64,000 nt of DNA from Amycolatopsis albispora (GCF_003312875.1 NZ_CP015163.1:3472001-3536000); one strand, 5' to 3'. Counted from the stretch's first letter, positions 34,469-44,201 are shown. Translations and numbers: made by a program. Notes: generated by a model from the sequence alone, not told the origin.

Positions 34469-37400
34469 TCACACGTTGCGCCGGTACTGGCCCCCGACCT
34501 CGAAGAAGGCTTCGGTGATCTGGCCGAGCGAGCACACCCGCGCCGCGTCCATCAGCACGCCGAACAGGTTCTCGCCACCCCGGGTCGCGGCCTCACGCAG
34601 GTTCCGCAGCGCCAGCTCGGCCTCGGTCGCGTGCCGCTGCTGGAAGTCCGCGAGACGACGCAGCTGCGACTGCTTCTCGTCCTCGGTGGCGCGCGCCAGC
34701 TCGACTTCGACCTCGTCCTCTTCGGGATGCGGGTTGCGGAAGGTGTTCACGCCGATGATCGGCAGCGAACCGTCGTGCTTGAGCCGCTCGTACAGGATCG
34801 ACTCGTCCTGGATGCGGCCGCGCTGGTAGCCGGTCTCCATCGCGCCGAGCACACCGCCGCGCTCGGAGATCCGGTCGAACTCGGCCAGCACCGCCTCCTC
34901 GACCAGGTCGGTCAGCTCGTCGATGATGAACGCGCCCTGCAGCGGGTTCTCGTTCTTCGACAGGCCCCACTCCTTGTTGATGATCATCTGGATGGCCATC
35001 GCGCGGCGCACCGAGCTCTCCGACGGCGTGGTGATCGCCTCGTCGAAAGCGTTGGTGTGCAAGGAGTTCGCGTTGTCGTAGAGCGCGCACAGCGCCTGCA
35101 GCGTGGTGCGGATGTCGTTGAAGCTCATCTCCTGCGCGTGCAGTGACCGGCCCGAGGTCTGCACGTGGTACTTGAGCTTCTGCGAGCGCTCGTTGGCGCC
35201 GTAGCGGTCGCGCATGGCCACCGCCCAGATCCTCCGCGCCACCCGGCCGAGCACCGAGTACTCCGCGTCCATGCCGTTGGAGAAGAAGAACGACAGGTTC
35301 GGCGCGAAGTCGTCGATGTCCATGCCGCGCGCCAGGTACGACTCGACGTAGGTGAAGCCGTTGGCCAGGGTGAAGGCCAGCTGCGAGATCGGGTTCGCCC
35401 CGGCCTCGGCGATGTGGTAGCCCGAAATGGACACCGAGTAGAAGTTCCGCACCCCGTGCTCGATGAACCACTCCTGGATGTCGGCCATCATGCGCAGGCT
35501 GAACTCGGTGGAGAAGATGCAGGTGTTCTGGCCCTGGTCCTCCTTGAGGATGTCGGCCTGCACGGTGCCGCGGACGTTGCGCAGCGCCCACTCCCGCAGT
35601 TCGGCGGCCTCCGCCTCGGTCGGCTCGCGGCCGTGCTCGGCCTTGAACGCCTCGACGCGCTGGTCGATCGCGGTGTTCAGGAAGAACGCCAGGATGGTCG
35701 GCGCGGGGCCGTTGATGGTCATCGACACCGAGGTGTTCGGCGCGGTCAGGTCGAACCCGTCGTAGAGGGCCCGCATGTCCTCCAGCGTCGCGATCGACAC
35801 ACCCGAGGTGCCAACCTTGCCGTAGATGTCGGGACGGGTGTCGGGGTCGTGCCCGTACAGGGTGACCGAGTCGAACGCGGTGGACAGCCGCTTGGCCTCG
35901 GAATCCGCGGACAGGTACTTGAACCGGCGGTTGGTGCGGAAGGCGTCGCCCTCGCCGGCGAACATCCGGGCCGGGTCCTCGCCCTCCCGCTTGAACGGGA
36001 AAACGCCCGCGGTGTAGGGGAAGTAGCCGGGCAGGTGCTCGCGGCGCAGGAAGGACAGCAGCTCGCCGGTCTCGGTGTAGCGCGGCAGCGCCACGCGCGG
36101 GATCTTGCTGCCGGACAGGGTTTCGCGCCAGAGCTGCGTGTGCAGCTCCTTGTCGCGGATCTTCACCACCAGCTCTTCGGCGCGGTAGGACTCGGCCAGC
36201 TCGGCCCAGTGCTCCAGCAGGCGGCGGACGTCGGCGTCGACCGCGTCGGCGGCCTGCTCGGCCAGCTTCTCGATGGCGGCCACGTCGTCGCCCGCCTCGG
36301 CGAGCGCGGTGCGCGCGGCCTCCAGGTGCTCGCGACGGCGTACCGCGGCGACCTGGTCGATCGTGCGCTGGTGGTAACCGCGCACGGTGTCGGCGATGTC
36401 GGAGAGGTAGCGGACCCGCGAGGACGGGATGATCGTGCTGGCGTCGGTGGACACCTTGCCCTCGACCGCGGGCAGCACGCCCGGCGAGACCGACAGCCCC
36501 TTCTCGGCCAGCGCGTCCCGCAGGTACTGGTACAGCGCGGTGACCCCGTCGTCGTTGAACTTGGCGGCCGACGTGCCGAACACCGGCATGTCCTCCGGCG
36601 AGGACCCGAAGGCCTCCCGGTTGCGCACCAGCTGGCGGGCCACGTCGCGGCGCGCGTCCTCGGCACCGCGGCGCTCGAACTTGTTGATCGCCACCGCGTC
36701 GGCGAAGTCGAGCATGTCGATCTTCTCCAGCTGGGACGCGGCGCCGAACTCCGGCGTCATCACGTACAGCGCGTGGTCCACGTGGTCGACGATGCCCGCG
36801 TCGCCCTGGCCGATGCCCGGCGTCTCCACGATCACCAGGTCGTACCCGGCGGCCTTGCAGGCCAGCACCGACTCGTCCAGCCCGGCCGGGATCTCACCGC
36901 TGGTGGTGCGGGTGGCCAGCGAGCGGAAGAACACCGGCGAGCCGTCCAGGCAGTTCATCCGGATCCGGTCGCCGAGCAGCGCGCCACCGCCGCGCCGCCG
37001 CGACGGGTCCACCGCGAGCACCGCGATCCGCAGCTTGTCCTCCTGGTCGAGCCGGAACCGCCGGACCAGCTCGTCGGTCAGCGAGGACTTGCCGGAACCA
37101 CCCGTTCCGGTGATGCCGAGCACCGGCACCTGACGGCTCGCGGCCGCCTCGGTGATCGCGGTCAGGTGGTCCTCGGGCAGCGTGCCCAGCTGCAGCCGGG
37201 TGATCGTGCGGGCCAGCGCGGGCACGTCGCCGGAGAGCAGCTTGTCCACCGAGCCGGCGCCGGCCTCGGACAGGTCCGTGTCGCACTCGCGGATCATCAG
37301 GTTGATCATGCCCGGCAGGCCCAGCCGCTGGCCGTCCTCCGGCGAAAAGATCCTGGCCACGCCACGCGAGTGCAGCAGGTCGATCTCTTCGCGCACGATG

Positions 37401-37708
37401 ACGCCGCCACCGCCGCCGTAGACCCGGATGTGCCCGGCGCCGCGCTCGTTGAGCAGCTCCACCAGGTAGCTGAAGTACTCGACGTGCCCGCCCTGGTACG
37501 CGCTGATGGCCACGCCCTGCACGTCCTCGGAGATGGCCGCGGTGACCACCTCGTCGACCGAGCGGTTGTGGCCGAGGTGCACCACCTCGGCGCCCTGCGA
37601 CTGCAGGATCCGGCGCATGATGTTGATCGAGGCGTCGTGGCCGTCGAACAGGCTGGACGCGGTCACGAACCGGACGGGGTGCGCGGGCTGGTGCAGCTCG
37701 GTGCTCAT
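34469..37708 (-). CDS. icmF: Fused isobutyryl-CoA-type mutase IcmF (B12-dependent, with G-protein chaperone)
   Basis: 1079-residue adenosylcobalamin-dependent acyl-CoA mutase with built-in GTPase. Order: B12-binding domain (FDGHDASINIMRRILQSQGA near residue 21), MeaI-like GTPase (GITGTGGSGKSSLTDELVRR near 198, AVLAVDPSRRRGGGALLGDR, VETPGIGQGDAG, NKFERRGAEDARRD), linker, then the substrate barrel (FPFKREGEDPARMFAGEGDA near 570, SVSMTINGPAPTILAFFLNT near 665, ISGYHIAEAGANPISQLAFT near 770). It interconverts isobutyryl- and butyryl-CoA or related branched acyl-CoAs and repairs its own cofactor loading. GGAGGG lies directly before the ATG. A 26-bp palindrome upstream is the likely operator. It could process branched acyl-CoA from sterol or amino-acid breakdown. 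Confidence 0.93.
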   Translation of the reverse strand: MSTELHQPAHPVRFVTASSLFDGHDASINIMRRILQSQGAEVVHLGHNRSVDEVVTAAISEDVQGVAISAYQGGHVEYFSYLVELLNERGAGHIRVYGGGGGVIVREEIDLLHSRGVARIFSPEDGQRLGLPGMINLMIRECDTDLSEAGAGSVDKLLSGDVPALARTITRLQLGTLPEDHLTAITEAAASRQVPVLGITGTGGSGKSSLTDELVRRFRLDQEDKLRIAVLAVDPSRRRGGGALLGDRIRMNCLDGSPVFFRSLATRTTSGEIPAGLDESVLACKAAGYDLVIVETPGIGQGDAGIVDHVDHALYVMTPEFGAASQLEKIDMLDFADAVAINKFERRGAEDARRDVARQLVRNREAFGSSPEDMPVFGTSAAKFNDDGVTALYQYLRDALAEKGLSVSPGVLPAVEGKVSTDASTIIPSSRVRYLSDIADTVRGYHQRTIDQVAAVRRREHLEAARTALAEAGDDVAAIEKLAEQAADAVDADVRRLLEHWAELAESYRAEELVVKIRDKELHTQLWRETLSGSKIPRVALPRYTETGELLSFLRREHLPGYFPYTAGVFPFKREGEDPARMFAGEGDAFRTNRRFKYLSADSEAKRLSTAFDSVTLYGHDPDTRPDIYGKVGTSGVSIATLEDMRALYDGFDLTAPNTSVSMTINGPAPTILAFFLNTAIDQRVEAFKAEHGREPTEAEAAELREWALRNVRGTVQADILKEDQGQNTCIFSTEFSLRMMADIQEWFIEHGVRNFYSVSISGYHIAEAGANPISQLAFTLANGFTYVESYLARGMDIDDFAPNLSFFFSNGMDAEYSVLGRVARRIWAVAMRDRYGANERSQKLKYHVQTSGRSLHAQEMSFNDIRTTLQALCALYDNANSLHTNAFDEAITTPSESSVRRAMAIQMIINKEWGLSKNENPLQGAFIIDELTDLVEEAVLAEFDRISERGGVLGAMETGYQRGRIQDESILYERLKHDGSLPIIGVNTFRNPHPEEDEVEVELARATEDEKQSQLRRLADFQQRHATEAELALRNLREAATRGGENLFGVLMDAARVCSLGQITEAFFEVGGQYRRNV

Positions 37709-37714
37709 CCCTCC

Positions 37715-37740
37715 AAAATACTTGGACTTCCTACTATTTT
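37715..37740. promoter_or_regulatory. 26-bp AT-rich palindrome upstream of icmF
   Basis: Two half-sites of form AAAATAsTwGGA face each other about a CT/AG centre, in an otherwise GC-rich region, 7 bp before the icmF ATG and overlapping the edge of its ribosome-binding site. It looks like an operator for a dimeric (TetR/GntR-type) repressor. No regulator gene lies next to it. Confidence 0.6.
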
Positions 37741-37779
37741 GAAGGCCGCCACCATCGTGTGAGGAGTTTCACCAGTCTT

Positions 37780-38403
37780 CTAGCGGACCCCGGCCGCCAC
37801 GCCGCCGCCGCGGCGGGCCAGCCACTGCCGCATGGCGTACTCGACCATGGTGATCAGGGTCTGCTTGGTGGACTCGCGGTCCCGCGCGTCGCACTTGACG
37901 ATCGGCACGCTCGGATCGATCGAAAGCGCCTCGCGCACGTCCTCGACGTCGTGCCGCAGCTCGCCGTCGAAGCAGTTCAGCCCGATGATGTAGGGCAGGC
38001 CGCGGTCCTCGAAGAAGTCCACCGGCGCGAACGAGTCGGCCAGGCGGCGCGTGTCGGCCAGCACCACCGCCCCGATCGCGCCGCGGACGAGGTCGTCCCA
38101 CATGAACCAGAAGCGCTGCTGCCCCGGCGTGCCGAACAGGTACAGGATCAGGTCCGAGTCCAGCGAGACGCGGCCGAAGTCCATCGCCACCGTGGTGGTG
38201 GCCTTGTTCGGCGTCGCCCGCAGGTCGTCGACGCCGCTGCTGGCCTCGGTCATCATCGCTTCGGTGGTGAGCGGCACGATCTCCGACACCGACCCGACGA
38301 AGGTCGTCTTGCCGGCGGCGAACCCGCCGGCCACGACGATCTTCGCCGAGGTCATGGTGCCTGGCGCGCTCTCCCGCGGAGCCTTAAAGCCGACGGAGTC
38401 CAC
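37780..38403 (-). CDS. cvnD: Conservon GTPase CvnD-like
   Basis: 207-residue small GTP-binding protein of the MglA/CvnD type. P-loop GGFAAGKTTF near residue 25, switch region DDLRATPNKATTTVAMDFGR near 60, G3-like LYLFGTPGQQRFWFMWDDLV near 88, and NCFDG in place of NKxD near 143. In conservons this GTPase acts at the membrane with the kinase-like CvnA, the roadblock CvnB and DUF742 CvnC, as a bacterial analogue of receptor-coupled G-protein signalling. It starts with GTG and overlaps cvnC by 20 nt. Last gene of the conservon; no associated P450 gene follows. Confidence 0.9.
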   Translation of the reverse strand: MDSVGFKAPRESAPGTMTSAKIVVAGGFAAGKTTFVGSVSEIVPLTTEAMMTEASSGVDDLRATPNKATTTVAMDFGRVSLDSDLILYLFGTPGQQRFWFMWDDLVRGAIGAVVLADTRRLADSFAPVDFFEDRGLPYIIGLNCFDGELRHDVEDVREALSIDPSVPIVKCDARDRESTKQTLITMVEYAMRQWLARRGGGVAAGVR

Positions 38404-39043
38404 TCAAAACCCTTTCCATCAACAACAGGTGTGCCTCGTCGTTCTCGCTGCCGGAGGCGGTCTTGTGCACGATGACCAGGCCGGCGTCCGCGGCATCACT
38501 GATCAGGACCCTGGCCACCCCCAGCGGCACCCGCAACGCCGAGGCGATCTCCGCGACGGAACGGGGGGTCCGGCATTCTTCCACGATCGAGCTCTGCTCG
38601 ATCTGTTCGGGCACGAAGGAGGCGAGTTCCTCGGCGTTCGTGGAGATCAGCGTCTCCAGTTCGAGCACGTGGTTGGCCTTCGTGCGCCCGCCGGTCAGCG
38701 CGTACGGGCGGACGATGGCGGTCTCTTCGGCCGCCGGTGGCGGTTCCGGCACGGGCGGTGGCTGGTAGGCGGGGTGGCCGTGGGGCTGCACGCGCGGCTG
38801 CTGCCCGGTGTCGAAGAGCGGGTTGGGCGGGGCGAGGATCTCGGCGACCGGCGCCGGCGGGGGCGTCATCGCGTGCCCCCGCGTTTCAGCCGGTGGTGCG
38901 TCAAGTGACTGAGCATGAGCATGACCGTCCTTGTCCTTCTTGCGCTTACGACGTCCACGACCGGAATCCAGGGTGAACCCGTTCAGGACGTCGGCGAAGG
39001 TGCCGTCGTCCCGCTCACGCCCGTGGTCCGGTCCCGTGCTCAT
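38384..39043 (-). CDS. cvnC: DUF742 protein CvnC-like
   Basis: 219-residue protein with a long disordered N-terminus (basic RGRRKRKKDKDGHAHAQ near 30, proline-rich stretch near 60-105) and a C-terminal DUF742 winged-helix-like domain: VRPYALTGGRTKANHVLELE near 110, then TPRSVAEIASALRVPLGVAR near 158 and VIVHKTA. It follows cvnB by 7 bp and overlaps cvnD. The longer than usual basic N-terminus may mediate membrane or protein contacts. Confidence 0.9.
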   Translation of the reverse strand: MSTGPDHGRERDDGTFADVLNGFTLDSGRGRRKRKKDKDGHAHAQSLDAPPAETRGHAMTPPPAPVAEILAPPNPLFDTGQQPRVQPHGHPAYQPPPVPEPPPAAEETAIVRPYALTGGRTKANHVLELETLISTNAEELASFVPEQIEQSSIVEECRTPRSVAEIASALRVPLGVARVLISDAADAGLVIVHKTASGSENDEAHLLLMERVLSGLRRL

Positions 39044-39050
39044 CAGGCCA

Positions 39051-39500
39051 TCATCCCACCGGCTGGCCGATCAGCGAACCGCCGGCGCCCTGCAACTGCG
39101 CGCGGAGTTCCGGGGTGAGGATCTGGCCGACCCGGTCGACCAGCATGGTCATCTCGTAGGCGACCTGGCCGATGTCGCAGTTCGGGGCGGCGAGCACGGC
39201 CAGGCACGAACCGTCGCTGATGGACATCAGCACCATGATGCCGAGTTCCATCTCCACCACGGTTTCGTTGACCGCACCGGCTTCGAAGCAGCGAGCCGCG
39301 CCCTGCGTCAGGCTGACCAGGCCGGAGGCGACGGCGGCGAGCTGGTCGGCCCGGTCCAGCGGCAGCCGGTTGGACGCGGTCAGCAGCAGTCCGTCGGCCG
39401 AGACCACCACGGCGTGCGCGACGCCGGGGACCCGCTCGGCGAAGTCGTTGACCAGCCAGCCGAACTGGTTCTGGGGCTGGGCCGAACTAGGGGAAGTCAT
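39051..39500 (-). CDS. cvnB: Roadblock/LC7 protein CvnB-like
   Basis: 149-residue roadblock/LC7 domain protein: FGWLVNDFAERVPGVAHAVV near residue 13, VSADGLLLTASNRLPLDRAD near 33, GLVSLTQGAARCFEAG, then LMSISDGSCLAVLAAPNCDI near 90. Such proteins regulate the partner GTPase. The ATG overlaps the cvnA stop (ATGA). Sequence and length are standard for conservons. Confidence 0.92.
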   Translation of the reverse strand: MTSPSSAQPQNQFGWLVNDFAERVPGVAHAVVVSADGLLLTASNRLPLDRADQLAAVASGLVSLTQGAARCFEAGAVNETVVEMELGIMVLMSISDGSCLAVLAAPNCDIGQVAYEMTMLVDRVGQILTPELRAQLQGAGGSLIGQPVG

Positions 39501-42500
39501 TCACCCTCCACTTTCTCTGTTTTCCCGTCCGCGGCGGCCTGAGCGTTGTGGTGCCGCCCGCGGCGGACGCCCTGCTGGAAACTGCTCAACCGGCCGCGCA
39601 CATCATGCGGGTCACGGCCCGGCCGCGGTGCGGCGGCCGGGGTAGCGGGTGCGGCGCTGCCCGGTAGCAGGTGCTCACCACGCCGACGGCGGGGCAGGCC
39701 CGCCGCGGTGAAACTGGACGGCTCGATGCCGGACACCGCCTCGGCGACCGCCTGCGCGGCCTGCCAGCCCTCGTCGGAGCCGAAGCCCTTCGGAGCGGGC
39801 TTCGCTTCCGCTTGGGCCTCCGCGTTGGCGGCCTGGGCCGCTGAACCTTCGGCGGCCTGCGTCTTGGCGGTGGCCTGCGTCTTGGCGGCGGCCCGGGTCT
39901 CCACGGTGGCCTGCGTCTTGGCTGCCGCCCGGGTCTCCACGGTGGCCGGAGTCTCGGCGGTCGCCGAAGCTTCGGCGGCTGGGCTCTTCGCTGCGACCCC
40001 GTTTTCGGTAGCAGCCCGAGACCCGGCGGCCGCCCGGGCTCCGGTGGCGGTGCGGGTCTCGGCAGTGGCCGGGGTTTCTGCCTCGGTTTCGGCCTTGGTG
40101 GCGCCGCTGGCCTTGCCCGCGGTCTTCGTGCCGGTCTTGGTCTTGGCAGCGGTGCCGGTCTTGGCAGCGGTGCCGGTTCCTGCCTTGGTCCCGGCCTTGG
40201 CGGCGGGCTCGCTTCCGGTCTTGGCCGCGGTTTCGGTCCCGGCCTCGGTTTCCGTGCTGGTGCCGGGCTTGGCGGTGGCCTTCGTGGCCTTGGTGGCCCC
40301 GCCGGTGGCGGCCTTGGTTCCGTTGGTGCCGCGCTTCGCGGGCGGGGTACCAGGCTTGGCCTTCGCCGCGGGTTGGGTGCCGGAGGTGGTGGGCGGGGTG
40401 GTGCCGGTCTGGGGTTCCGGGGCGGGGGCCGGGCCGAGTGGGACCTGCGCGATGGCGGGCACCTCGGCACCGTCCGCGGGCACCCGGCCGGTTTCCTGCC
40501 GTCCGCGGTTGACGCCCTGCTGGAAGCTGCTCAACCGGCCACGCACGTTCGCCGGGTCGCGGACCGGGAGGTCGGTGCCCTTGGCGACCGGCGCCGGGGT
40601 GGACGCGGCCGCGCTGCCGGGCAGCAGCTTCTCCCCGCGCCGACGCCGGGGCAGCCCGGCCGCGGTGAAGCTCGACGGCTCCGATTTGGACACCGCCTCC
40701 ACCGTCCGCCAGCTCTCGTCGGACGGGAAGTCCCACTCCGGCTTGGGCGATTCGGCCGCTTCAGTGTCCTTTTCGGACGTCTCAACAGCGGGCTTGGCCG
40801 TCGAGGCCGCTGCGGCTGCCTCGGGCTGGTCGGCCGCCGCCTCTTCCGGCTCGCTCTTGCGGAACCAGGCCGACAGCATCGCGTCGAAGATCGGCGTGTT
40901 CTCCGGCTGGTCCGGCTCCGGCGCGGGCTCCGCCGTGGTCGCCGCCGCCCACCAGTCGCTGAGCACCCCGCGTGGCGCGCTGGTGTCCTGATTGGACACG
41001 AACAGCGCCTTGCCGCTGGGCAGCGTGGCCTCGCTGTCGCTCTCGGCGGGCTTCGGCTTCGAGGTCAGCGGCGCCGCCTCCGGCTCCGGCTTCGGCTCGT
41101 CCACCGTCACCGGGATCTCTTCGGTCGGCGTGACCGGGCTGAACAACGCGGTACCGGAGACCTCCGCCGCGGTCGGCGACGGCACCTCCTCCCCGCTCAG
41201 CCGCCGCTCCAGCGCGCTGCCCTCGGACGGCGACGGCACCGGCGAAGAAGCGGGCAGCAGCCCGGGACGGCTTGTGCCGTTGGCCTTCCGGCGCGGCAGC
41301 GCCCCGGCGGGCTGACGGCCCGGCGGCGTGGACTGCGGCTCCAGCCGCGGCCGGGTGCCGGTGCCGGGGATCGCGTCCATCACCAGGTCGGCGGGCACGG
41401 TCACGGTGGCGCGCACGCCGACGATGTCCCGGCCGCCGTGCAGCACCACGCCGATGCCGTGCCTGCTGGCCAGGCGGCCGACCACGAACAACCCCATCCG
41501 GCGCGAGGTCGCCAGGTCCACCGAACCGGCTTCGGTCAGCCGCGTGTTGGCCTCGGCGACCTCCGCCTCGTTCATCCCGATGCCCTTGTCCAGGATGTCC
41601 ACCGAGAGCACGCGGTCCTCCGAAAGCCGCGTCGCCACGGTCACCTGGGTTTCCGGCGCGGAGAACGCGGTGGCGTTGTCGAGCAGCTCGGCGATCAGGC
41701 GCATCAGGTCGCTCGCCGCGTACCCGACCACCCTCGCCGGTGGCGGCGGCTGCACCACCACGCGCTGGTACTGCTCGATCTCCGAGACCGCCGCGCGCAG
41801 CATGTCCGTTGTGGACACCGGCTGCCCGGACCGGCGGGCCGGTTCGGCGCCGGAGAGCACCATCAGGTTCTCGTTGTTGCGGCGCATCCGGGTGGCCAGG
41901 TGGTCCAGCTGGAACAGCGTGGCCAGCTGGTCCGCGTCCTCCTCGTCGCGCTCCAGCCGCTCGATCAGCTGGAGCTGCCGCTGCACCAGGCTCTGGCTGC
42001 GGCGCGAAAGGTTGACGAACACGCTGCTGTAGCCGGTCCGCATCGCGGCCTGCTCCACGGCGAGGCGCAGCGCCTGGCTGTGCACCGCGTCGAACGCGCG
42101 CGCCACCTCGCCGACCTCGTCCTTCGACGACACCGGAACGGGTTGCACGTCGGTGCTCTGCGGACGGCCCTCCTGGATGTTCTCCACCGCCCCGGGCAGC
42201 TGCTTCTCCGCGATGTCCAGCGCGCTGGCCCGCAGCACCCGCAGCGAGCGCAGCAGCTGCCGGGTGATCAGGAAGACCACCGCGGCGGCGAGCACCAGCG
42301 CGGCGAACAGCAGCACGGTGAGCACACCGGCGCCGGTGCTGGCCTGGTCGGCCAGGTTCGCCGACACCGTGCCGAGCTGGTCGCCGATCCGGCCGCTGAC
42401 CTCGGAAAGCCGGGTGCCGACCGCGGTCGAGCTGTCCGTCCACTGCTGTGCCGAGGTCTCCCGCAGCGCCTCCTCCGGCGAGCGGCCCTGCTCGCCGAGC

Positions 42501-43324
42501 GCGGTGCGGACCAGCGTGTCGCGGGTTTCGAAGCTGGGCCCGGCGACCGTGGTGTCGAAGTCCTGGCGCTGCGACTGCGAGGCCGCGGCGCGGAAGTCGG
42601 CGAGCCGGTCGGCGAGGCGCACCTCGGTGGTGCGCAACTGGTTCAGCTCGGCCGGTGAGAGCGTGCCGCGGGCGATGCCGTAGCTCACCAGCGCCTGCGC
42701 CAGCGACACCTCTTCCTTGGCCACCAGCAGATCGTGCAGCGCGGTCGGCGTGCCGCCGATGGCTTCGTCGCTGATGCCCGCGGTGAGCGCGGTGTCCAGT
42801 TTGAGCAGTCCGGTCACCACCGCGGTGTATTCGGTGATCGCCTCGGCGGGTTCGAGCCCGCCCGCGTCGACCTGCTGGCGGATCTGGCTCAACCGGGAGA
42901 GCTGGTCGTCGGCTTCCCTGGCGGGGCTGACCACGCCGCTGTCGAGCGAGGTGGCCCGCTCGATCGCGGAGTCCAGCCCGGGCAGCGCGCCGTCGGTGCG
43001 CAGGCGCAGTTCGGCCAGCTCCGGCGAATCACGGACGGTGGTCTGCACCAGCAGCTCGGCCGTGCGCACCCGCTCGGCCTGCAGGTGCGCCAGCGTGGTG
43101 CGGAGCTCACCGCCGAGCGCGACCAGCCGGTCCATCCGCTGGTAGCTGCTCGAGCGCTCCACCTGGCTGCCGATGGTCAGCACGCCGAGCACGATCGCGA
43201 TGAGGATCGGCACCAGCGTCACCGCGGCCAGCTTGACCGGCAGGTTCCAGTCGCGCCAGCGCGTCAGCGAGCGCCATCTGGACGGCCTCCGGGGCGGCCG
43301 TCCGAGCAGCTTTCCAACAGGCAC
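39497..43324 (-). CDS. cvnA: Conservon sensor kinase-like protein CvnA with duplicated C-terminal module
   Basis: 1275-residue membrane protein from GTG 43324 (AGGAG 8 nt upstream; an in-frame GTG at 43408 is the alternative). Order: TM1 LAAVTLVPILIAIVLGVLTI near 32, extracellular nitrate/nitrite-sensing-type helical domain, TM2 VLTVLLFAALVLAAAVVFLI near 330, HAMP, pseudo-kinase helices, and ATPase domain (LIAELLDNATAFSAPETQVT, DKGIGMNEAEV, MGLFVVGRLASRHG). From about residue 660 the tail is disordered. It carries two copies of a module SSFTAAGLPRRRRGE..LLPGSAA then VRGRLSSFQQGV (about residues 885-960 and 1200-1260), a shorter third LPRRK version earlier, and between them about 200 residues of Ala/Thr/Lys-rich near-repeats. 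Confidence 0.9.
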   Translation of the reverse strand: MPVGKLLGRPPRRPSRWRSLTRWRDWNLPVKLAAVTLVPILIAIVLGVLTIGSQVERSSSYQRMDRLVALGGELRTTLAHLQAERVRTAELLVQTTVRDSPELAELRLRTDGALPGLDSAIERATSLDSGVVSPAREADDQLSRLSQIRQQVDAGGLEPAEAITEYTAVVTGLLKLDTALTAGISDEAIGGTPTALHDLLVAKEEVSLAQALVSYGIARGTLSPAELNQLRTTEVRLADRLADFRAAASQSQRQDFDTTVAGPSFETRDTLVRTALGEQGRSPEEALRETSAQQWTDSSTAVGTRLSEVSGRIGDQLGTVSANLADQASTGAGVLTVLLFAALVLAAAVVFLITRQLLRSLRVLRASALDIAEKQLPGAVENIQEGRPQSTDVQPVPVSSKDEVGEVARAFDAVHSQALRLAVEQAAMRTGYSSVFVNLSRRSQSLVQRQLQLIERLERDEEDADQLATLFQLDHLATRMRRNNENLMVLSGAEPARRSGQPVSTTDMLRAAVSEIEQYQRVVVQPPPPARVVGYAASDLMRLIAELLDNATAFSAPETQVTVATRLSEDRVLSVDILDKGIGMNEAEVAEANTRLTEAGSVDLATSRRMGLFVVGRLASRHGIGVVLHGGRDIVGVRATVTVPADLVMDAIPGTGTRPRLEPQSTPPGRQPAGALPRRKANGTSRPGLLPASSPVPSPSEGSALERRLSGEEVPSPTAAEVSGTALFSPVTPTEEIPVTVDEPKPEPEAAPLTSKPKPAESDSEATLPSGKALFVSNQDTSAPRGVLSDWWAAATTAEPAPEPDQPENTPIFDAMLSAWFRKSEPEEAAADQPEAAAAASTAKPAVETSEKDTEAAESPKPEWDFPSDESWRTVEAVSKSEPSSFTAAGLPRRRRGEKLLPGSAAASTPAPVAKGTDLPVRDPANVRGRLSSFQQGVNRGRQETGRVPADGAEVPAIAQVPLGPAPAPEPQTGTTPPTTSGTQPAAKAKPGTPPAKRGTNGTKAATGGATKATKATAKPGTSTETEAGTETAAKTGSEPAAKAGTKAGTGTAAKTGTAAKTKTGTKTAGKASGATKAETEAETPATAETRTATGARAAAGSRAATENGVAAKSPAAEASATAETPATVETRAAAKTQATVETRAAAKTQATAKTQAAEGSAAQAANAEAQAEAKPAPKGFGSDEGWQAAQAVAEAVSGIEPSSFTAAGLPRRRRGEHLLPGSAAPATPAAAPRPGRDPHDVRGRLSSFQQGVRRGRHHNAQAAADGKTEKVEGE

Positions 43325-44201
43325 TTGGCCTTCTCCTGCACCAGTCACGAAAGTGACTCCCTGTTCGCCATCGTCGAGCACGTCGATCCACACCCGGCGC
43401 GCGGCCACCGGCTTCGCTCAGCTGCTGCTGCCGCTCGTGCATCGCCCCGGGCGGATGCACGGCACAACGCAACATGCCATCTGCACGTGCACGGGGACAA
43501 CAGCAGCACCCAATCGATCACAAAAGTCAGCGTGGTGCCGGAATCGTACACCAATAGTGTGATTGTTCGAACGGCTCAGCAAACACCTACTGACCTGCAA
43601 AAATGGTGTCTGGGGCGGAGCGGGCGCCGGGTTGTCCGTACCCGGACGGGCGGCGGGCCGAATTCCGGTTACAGAGTTCACCCCTTTCCTCGAACGCCGT
43701 GTCACCCACATAGCCCAGCACCCACGATCGGCGTTGGCAAACTCATACCTACCGTGCCACTTGGACCGGACTTGAGCTGCAATTTATCCCCGATGATGTG
43801 GTGTTGATCCTGGTTCAACGGAAGCCGGAATCTTCTTTCCATCCACTGTCGTAAATGGAGAATCATTACCGGCGGCGGACCGGAGGCGGTGCGGTGGCAC
43901 CGGGATCCGAGGGTCCTCGTGGTCCCACACAACCACGGTCACCTGTGGTGATCCGGCCGGGTGACACTTATCCGGAACGGGCCCTCTGATGTCGCACAGG
44001 CTAGCCTAAGAATAGAACTGAGCGTCACCGCAGCCTTCACTAATTCGAGTGACAAGGTGCATTTATTCGCGCTTTAACCAGGGCATTCCAGCCCGGGTGA
44101 AGATCGTTTTTCGGACTCTCACGATTCAGCAGTGGTCGCTTTCCGGACACCGAAAGGCCGTAGTTACGATGACCGCCGCCCAAGCTCGCGGAGGAGGAAC
44201 G
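43325..44201. other. Long divergent spacer between cvnA and the DUF485/symporter operon
   Basis: About 880 bp, unusually AT-rich in parts for this window, without a convincing gene; short frames lack ribosome-binding sites. It must hold promoters for both directions. I see GTAAATGGAGAATCATTACC around 43852 and a CTAGCCTAAGAATAG segment near 44000, neither matched to a known site. If the cvnA start is at 43408 the spacer is 84 bp shorter. Confidence 0.5.

Noticed and set aside
35165..37762. 865-codon open frame antisense to icmF
   Set aside because: Codon-bias shadow of the 1079-residue icmF on the other strand; His/Arg/Gly-rich, no domain.
39546..40991. 481-codon plus-strand frame opposite the cvnA tail, rich in Val/Ala/Leu
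   Set aside because: Arises from the repetitive Ala/Thr/Lys codons of cvnA read in reverse; no ribosome-binding site or recognised fold.
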